Translations under genes and position numbers: made by a program
Origin: an uncultured Opitutaceae bacterium
GTDB taxonomy: Bacteria > Verrucomicrobiota > Verrucomicrobiia > Opitutales > Opitutaceae
Assembly: GCA_903952145.1 (NCBI GenBank)
Contig: CAJBES010000032.1
Coordinates: 1 to 33,286 of the forward strand
Length of the DNA: 33,286 bases
Direction of reading: 5' to 3'
Notes under the pieces: generated by a model
What the model was told of the DNA's origin: nothing
Databases searched by the model: none
What the model saw: only the letters and a program-made list of their open reading frames with translations
Part shown: positions 29,099 to 33,286 of the stretch, one piece after another
How the letters are laid out: each line of letters opens with the position of its first letter
Position numbering within the stretch: position 1 is the stretch's first letter

Positions 29099-30004
29099 AT
29101 GCGCACGGCGCTAATTGCCATCACGGAAGAATTGCAACGGCTCAAAGCTGCCGGCGTGAGTTCTGTGGCTGTTTCAGAGGAAGGCCTGCAGCGCCTGCGC
29201 GCCCATGCCCAGGTGCGACGAGCGATTGCGGACGGCACGACGGGCAGTCTGCCCAGCGCGACTGGCCTCCGTTCTGAACCAGTCGCGGCGCCAGCAAAAA
29301 GCCCCACGGTTGCCCCCGGGGCCCTGCCATTGCCGGCTGCGCCCAGGATCGTCCTGCCGGCGGGGGACAAGGCCGCACGCTGGCAGGCGCTGCGCGCGAT
29401 TGTGCTAAACGATGCGGTCTGCCAGGCCCACGTGCGCCTGGGCAAGCAGGTGGTTTTTGGGGTGGGCAACATCGATGCCAGCATCATGTTTATAGGGGAG
29501 GCGCCGGGAGCGGAGGAGGAAGTGCAGGGCGAGCCCTTTGTCGGTCCTGCCGGACAATTGCTGACCAAGATGATCCAGGGCATGGGCTTGAAACGCAGTG
29601 AGGTCTACATTGGCAATATCATGAACTGGCGGCCCGAATTGCCGGGCGGTGACGGTTTCGGCCAGGTTGGAAACCGGCCGCCGACCGAGGCGGAGATGGG
29701 CTACTGTCTGCCCTATCTGCGCGCCCAAATTGAATTGGTTAACCCCGTGCTACTCGTGGCGCTGGGCAAGACGGCGGCCGAGGGATTGCTCGGATTCCGC
29801 AGTTTCAAGACCTTGGGAGAAGTGCGTGGCCGCTGGCATGAGTTTGCCGGCCGGCCATTGATGGTGACCTACCACCCCAGCTACATTTTGCGCGAACCCA
29901 CGAACCGGAAAAAGCGCATGATCTGGGAAGACCTGTTGCTGGTCATGGAACGCGCCGGCCTGCCGGTCACGGACAAGCAGCGCGGCTTTTTCCAGGAGAA
30001 ATGA
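29099..30004 (+). CDS. Family-4-like uracil-DNA glycosylase with incomplete iron-sulfur ligand set
   Basis: A 301-residue protein of the uracil-DNA glycosylase superfamily, which removes uracil from DNA. Motif A is 'GEAPGAEEEVQGEPFVGPAG' and motif B is 'TYHPSYILR', both as in family 4. Family-4 enzymes carry four cysteines for a [4Fe-4S] cluster. Here the second and fourth are present (Cys108 in 'DAVCQAH', Cys203 in 'GYCLPYL'), but the first is Asp105 and the third is Trp177 ('NIMNWRPE' where K-C-R-P is usual). The first 90 or so residues are an Ala/Pro-rich extension not typical of the minimal enzyme. ATG 29099 was preferred to TTG 29075. It lies 135 bases after the broken PDZ gene and converges with the HPt gene. 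Confidence 0.85.
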   Translation: MRTALIAITEELQRLKAAGVSSVAVSEEGLQRLRAHAQVRRAIADGTTGSLPSATGLRSEPVAAPAKSPTVAPGALPLPAAPRIVLPAGDKAARWQALRAIVLNDAVCQAHVRLGKQVVFGVGNIDASIMFIGEAPGAEEEVQGEPFVGPAGQLLTKMIQGMGLKRSEVYIGNIMNWRPELPGGDGFGQVGNRPPTEAEMGYCLPYLRAQIELVNPVLLVALGKTAAEGLLGFRSFKTLGEVRGRWHEFAGRPLMVTYHPSYILREPTNRKKRMIWEDLLLVMERAGLPVTDKQRGFFQEK

Positions 30005-30013
30005 CCGCGCGCT

Positions 30014-30376
30014 TTACGCGCTCCGGATGATTTCCTCGAGGCCGGCTTTGGCGCGGGCAAATTCCTGTCGGATGGTCCCGATCATTTCTACGACGGCCGT
30101 CAATCCCTCCTTGCGCGAGTGCATCTCCAGTTTTTCGGCGGCATCGCGCAGGAGCATCGCCCCCATATTGGAGGCGCTGCCCTTGATGCTATGGGCGGCG
30201 CGCGTGAAACGGCTGGGGTCGGCCGCCGCGAGGCTTTCTTCCAGATCCACAATGCGTTGGGGGGTGTCCTCCAGGAAAATTAGCGTCAGCTCCCGCAGAA
30301 ATTCGTCGTTGTCCCCGGGATTGAGGCTGCGGAGATTCTCAATGGCTTGCGGATCAATGACGGGCATTTGCGGCAT
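30014..30376 (-). CDS. Stand-alone HPt (histidine phosphotransfer) protein
   Basis: A 120-residue four-helix phosphotransfer protein that would relay phosphate between a hybrid kinase and a response regulator. The HPt signature is 'RAAHSIKGSASNMGA' with the phosphorylatable His62. The flanking helices 'FLRELTLIFLEDTPQRIVDLEESL' (quoted in part) and 'IGTIRQEFARAKAGLEEI' fit the fold. The frame is open to 30493, but that extension is Arg-rich and not conserved-looking; ATG 30376 (or ATG 30367) was chosen. No kinase or regulator gene is nearby, so the partner is encoded elsewhere. It is divergent from metK. Confidence 0.88.
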   Translation of the reverse strand: MPQMPVIDPQAIENLRSLNPGDNDEFLRELTLIFLEDTPQRIVDLEESLAAADPSRFTRAAHSIKGSASNMGAMLLRDAAEKLEMHSRKEGLTAVVEMIGTIRQEFARAKAGLEEIIRSA

Positions 30377-30490
30377 GGGGGAGGGAATTAAGTGCCGGTT
30401 GAATCTGGCTTGGGCGGCAATTTGCCGGATTCGCGCGCCGTGGCAAGTTTCCTGTGCAGGCCGGGCGACCCAACGAGGTGCCAGATCATA

Positions 30491-30508
30491 CATTAGTAGA
30501 TCCTAATG
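30491..30508. promoter_or_regulatory. Inverted repeat upstream of metK-ahcY
   Basis: CATTAG-TAGATC-CTAATG is a perfect six-base inverted repeat in an AT-richer pocket. It ends 55 bases before the metK ATG. It may be an operator or part of a leader structure. I compared the leader by eye with the SAM and SAH riboswitch types I know and did not recognise one. Confidence 0.4.
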
Positions 30509-30563
30509 CGTTGATATTGCACTTGTGAAACCACCCGCGGTCTGTCTGTTTGCCCCATCAACC

Positions 30564-31730
30564 ATGGCTAACTCATTTGTTTTCTCCTCCGAGTCGGTGG
30601 GCGAGGGCCACCCGGACAAGGTGGCCGACCTGATTTCGGACAGCGTGCTGGATGCCTGCCTGGCACAGGACCGGCACAGCCGGGTGGCTTGCGAGACCAT
30701 GGTCAAATCCAACCTGGTCATCCTCGCCGGCGAGATCACCACGCGGGCCAAGCTCAACTACGAGGCGATCGTGCGCGATGCCATTCGCGCCATTGGCTAT
30801 GTCAACATCGACGACGTGTTCCATGCCGACACCGTTTTCATCAACAACTACCTCACCCGCCAGTCGCCGGACATCGCCCAGGGCGTGGATGCCGTGAAGG
30901 TGACGGGAAAGAAGAAGGCCGAGCAGGGCGCGGGTGATCAAGGGTTGATGTTTGGTTATGCCTGCAACGAGACGCCCGAACTGATGCCGACCCCGGTGAT
31001 GTTCGCCCACCGTCTGGGTCGTTTGCTGACCAAGATCCGCAAATCCGGCAAAGCCCCGTGGCTCCGGCCTGACGCGAAGTCGCAGGTGTCAATCCGCTAT
31101 GAAAACGACCGGCCCGTGGAAGTCGTGAACATCGTGATCTCGACCCAGCACACCCCCGAAGTCTCCCACACCCAGATCGAGAACTATCTCATCGAGCACG
31201 TCATCAAGCAGGTCATTCCGGCCCCGATGCTGACGAAGAAGACCCAGTTCCTCATCAATCCCACCGGTCGCTTCGTCATCGGCGGACCGCATGGCGATTC
31301 CGGCCTCACTGGTCGCAAGATCATTGTCGACACCTACGGCGGCTGGGGCCGCCACGGCGGCGGGGCCTTCTCCGGCAAGGATCCGTCCAAGGTCGACCGT
31401 TCGGCCGCCTACATGGCCCGCTGGGTCGCGAAGAACATCGTGGCGTCCGGTCTCGCTGACCTGGCTGAACTCCAGGTGGCCTACGCCATCGGCTATCCCG
31501 ATCCCGTCAGCGTCTACGTAGACACGATGGGCACGGGTAAAATCTCCGATGAGAAAATCGCCCGGGCGGTCACCAAGGTCTTCGGCTTCAAGCCCGCCCA
31601 GATCATCAGCCAGCTCGACCTGCTGCGCCCGATTTACCGCCGGACCACCAACTACGGCCATTTCGGCAAGGCCGGCCTGCCGTGGGAACTGACCAACAAG
31701 GTCGCCGCCCTCCGCGCCGCCGTCAAGTAA
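30564..31730 (+). CDS. metK: S-adenosylmethionine synthetase
   Basis: Makes S-adenosylmethionine from ATP and methionine. The 388-residue protein shows the family motifs: '[14 protein letters not shown]' at the N-terminus, '[12 protein letters not shown]', '[19 protein letters not shown]' and '[19 protein letters not shown]' for the phosphate-binding loop and metal sites. The frame opens at 30525, but ATG 30564 gives the conserved '[12 protein letters not shown]' start. ahcY follows after 28 bases on the same strand. The pair would make SAM and recycle S-adenosylhomocysteine, a common operon arrangement. An inverted repeat lies upstream. Confidence 0.98.
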   Translation: MANSFVFSSESVGEGHPDKVADLISDSVLDACLAQDRHSRVACETMVKSNLVILAGEITTRAKLNYEAIVRDAIRAIGYVNIDDVFHADTVFINNYLTRQSPDIAQGVDAVKVTGKKKAEQGAGDQGLMFGYACNETPELMPTPVMFAHRLGRLLTKIRKSGKAPWLRPDAKSQVSIRYENDRPVEVVNIVISTQHTPEVSHTQIENYLIEHVIKQVIPAPMLTKKTQFLINPTGRFVIGGPHGDSGLTGRKIIVDTYGGWGRHGGGAFSGKDPSKVDRSAAYMARWVAKNIVASGLADLAELQVAYAIGYPDPVSVYVDTMGTGKISDEKIARAVTKVFGFKPAQIISQLDLLRPIYRRTTNYGHFGKAGLPWELTNKVAALRAAVK

Positions 31731-31758
31731 CCGACCCAACGCTCAATCTGCTCCCGAT

Positions 31759-33183
31759 ATGTTTACCAACACCACTGCCGGCACCACCCATTGCAAGGTC
31801 AAGGATCTCACCTTGGCCGATTGGGGCCGAAAGGAAATCTCCATCGCCGAACACGAAATGCCCGGCCTCATGTCCGTGCGCCGGAAATTCGGTCCCGCGA
31901 AGCCACTCGTCGGCGTCCGTGTCACCGGCTCGCTGCACATGACGATCCAGACCGCCGTGCTCATCGAGACGCTGAAGGAATTGGGCGCTGATGTGCGCTG
32001 GTGCTCCTGCAACATCTTCTCCACGCAGGATCACGCCGCGGCGGCCATCGCCAAATCCGGCACGCCGGTCTTTGCCTGGAAGGGCGAGACCCTCGAGGAA
32101 TACTGGGACCTGACCCTGCAGGCCATCGCCTTCCCGGGCGGCAAGGGCCCGCAGCTCGTTGTCGACGACGGCGGCGATGTCACGCTGCTCATTCACAAGG
32201 GCTGCGAACTCGAGGAGGGCAGCAACTGGGTCAACACCCCGTCCACCTCCCACGAGGAGCAGGTCATCAAGAACGTCCTCAAGCGCGTCCATCAGGAGGA
32301 CCCGCTCCGCTGGACGACCATCGCCAAGGAATGGCGCGGCGTTTCCGAGGAGACCACCACCGGCGTGCACCGCCTCTACCAGATGCTGGAGCGGGGCAAG
32401 CTCCGCGTGCCCGCCATCAACGTCAACGACTCGGTCACCAAGTCCAAGTTCGACAATTTATACGGCTGTCGCGAGTCGCTGGCCGACGGCCTCAAGCGCG
32501 CCACCGATGTCATGATCGCCGGCAAGGTCGCCTGTGTCTGTGGTTATGGCGACGTTGGCAAAGGCTCGGCCTTTTCGCTCAAGGGATTTGGAGCCCGGGT
32601 CATCGTCACCGAGATCGACCCGATCAATGCTCTCCAGGCCAGCATGGAAGGTTTCGAGGTCAACACCATCGAGTCCACCCTCGGCAAGGCCGACATCTAC
32701 GTCACCACGACCGGCAACAAGGACATCATCACGCTCGAGCACATGCGGCGGATGAAGGACCAGGCCATCGTCTGCAACATCGGCCACTTCGACAACGAGA
32801 TCCAAGTCGACCGCCTGAATGCCTCCGATGCCCGGCGCACCAACATCAAGCCGCAATACGACCTGTATACGTTTCCGCAGGGGAACAGCATCTATATGCT
32901 GGCGGAGGGCCGGCTCGTGAACCTCGGTTGCGCCACCGGCCACCCGTCGTTCGTCATGTCGAACAGCTTTACCAACCAGACCTTGGCGGCCCTTGATCTC
33001 TGGAAGAACAAGGACAGCTACAAGGTCGGCGTCTACCGCCTGCCGAAGCACCTCGACGAGGAGGTGGCACGCCTCCATCTCGAGAAAATCGGCGCCAAGC
33101 TGACCGTGCTCACGAAAGAGCAGGCGGCTTATCTTGGCGTGCCGGTCGAGGGCCCCTACAAGTCGGACCATTACCGCTACTGA
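31759..33183 (+). CDS. ahcY: Adenosylhomocysteinase
   Basis: Hydrolyses S-adenosylhomocysteine, the product of SAM-dependent methylation, to homocysteine and adenosine, using bound NAD. The 474-residue length matches bacterial enzymes with the family insert. Signatures include '[17 protein letters not shown]', '[15 protein letters not shown]', '[13 protein letters not shown]', '[20 protein letters not shown]', the NAD loop '[10 protein letters not shown]', '[11 protein letters not shown]' and the canonical C-terminal '[10 protein letters not shown]'. The ATG at 31759 is 28 bases after metK, so co-transcription is very likely. The last 103 bases of the window beyond its stop contain nothing I can identify. 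Confidence 0.98.
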   Translation: MFTNTTAGTTHCKVKDLTLADWGRKEISIAEHEMPGLMSVRRKFGPAKPLVGVRVTGSLHMTIQTAVLIETLKELGADVRWCSCNIFSTQDHAAAAIAKSGTPVFAWKGETLEEYWDLTLQAIAFPGGKGPQLVVDDGGDVTLLIHKGCELEEGSNWVNTPSTSHEEQVIKNVLKRVHQEDPLRWTTIAKEWRGVSEETTTGVHRLYQMLERGKLRVPAINVNDSVTKSKFDNLYGCRESLADGLKRATDVMIAGKVACVCGYGDVGKGSAFSLKGFGARVIVTEIDPINALQASMEGFEVNTIESTLGKADIYVTTTGNKDIITLEHMRRMKDQAIVCNIGHFDNEIQVDRLNASDARRTNIKPQYDLYTFPQGNSIYMLAEGRLVNLGCATGHPSFVMSNSFTNQTLAALDLWKNKDSYKVGVYRLPKHLDEEVARLHLEKIGAKLTVLTKEQAAYLGVPVEGPYKSDHYRY

Positions 33184-33286
33184 GCCGGGTTCGAACGCAA
33201 GGCCCTGAAGGTATCGACTGGAGCATTTGCGGTTTAATACCAATCGCCCAAGAGAAGTGGACTATAGAAAATCGTAGGGCTGCACC

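Noticed and set aside
30377-30563. Possible known SAM or SAH riboswitch before metK
   Set aside because: No conserved core of the riboswitch classes I can recall was recognised; only a simple inverted repeat could be supported.
33187-33197. GGGTTCGAACG, resembling the T-loop of a tRNA
   Set aside because: It lies directly after the ahcY stop codon, so no upstream tRNA body is possible, and no matching acceptor stem is present on either strand.

Overview
The window is GC-rich and densely packed with chromosomal housekeeping genes. I see no insertion sequence, phage gene, CRISPR array, rRNA or tRNA. Three things point to a Gram-negative bacterium of the Verrucomicrobiota, probably Opitutaceae-like: lipid A and outer-membrane genes (lpxI, polysaccharide export, beta-barrel), an opcA-type gene directly behind zwf, and few clear Shine-Dalgarno sites. 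This taxonomic placement is inference from gene content, not a database result.

Layout. Positions 1-1023 hold the 3' part of a TPR-like protein. It converges with a PilB/GspE-type ATPase that carries an N-terminal GAF domain (1030-3219, minus). Then come yraN, zwf and opcA on the plus strand, followed by an SGNH hydrolase and tyrS on the minus strand. The plus-strand run of a thiol peroxidase, aconitase A and a STAS protein converges with an unusual dapF. After a 340-base stretch without a gene comes sppA (plus). It converges with a minus-strand group: dus, a bifunctional-nuclease (BFN) domain protein and lpxI.

Positions 18.6-23.5 kb (minus) form a compact four-gene cell-surface polysaccharide export cassette: FecR-domain protein, outer-membrane beta-barrel, short OPX/Wza-like protein and Wzc-like tyrosine kinase. 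A strong hairpin with a T-run closes it. leuS lies just upstream. Divergent from leuS is an HtrA-type serine protease with two PDZ domains. It is translationally coupled to a protease-like protein that lacks the catalytic residues and is cut by an in-frame TAG before its second PDZ domain. The window ends with a family-4-like uracil-DNA glycosylase, a stand-alone HPt protein (minus), and the S-adenosylmethionine-cycle pair metK-ahcY.

Most worth a second look: (1) the export cassette, where a short OPX protein, a beta-barrel and a FecR-domain protein may form one machine; (2) a DapF homologue with serine at both catalytic cysteine positions; (3) a uracil-DNA glycosylase homologue lacking two of the four usual [4Fe-4S] cysteines; (4) the HtrA/pseudoprotease pair with its in-frame TAG. 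Several gene starts were moved from the longest open frame to an internal ATG or GTG on the basis of conserved N-termini or signal peptides.
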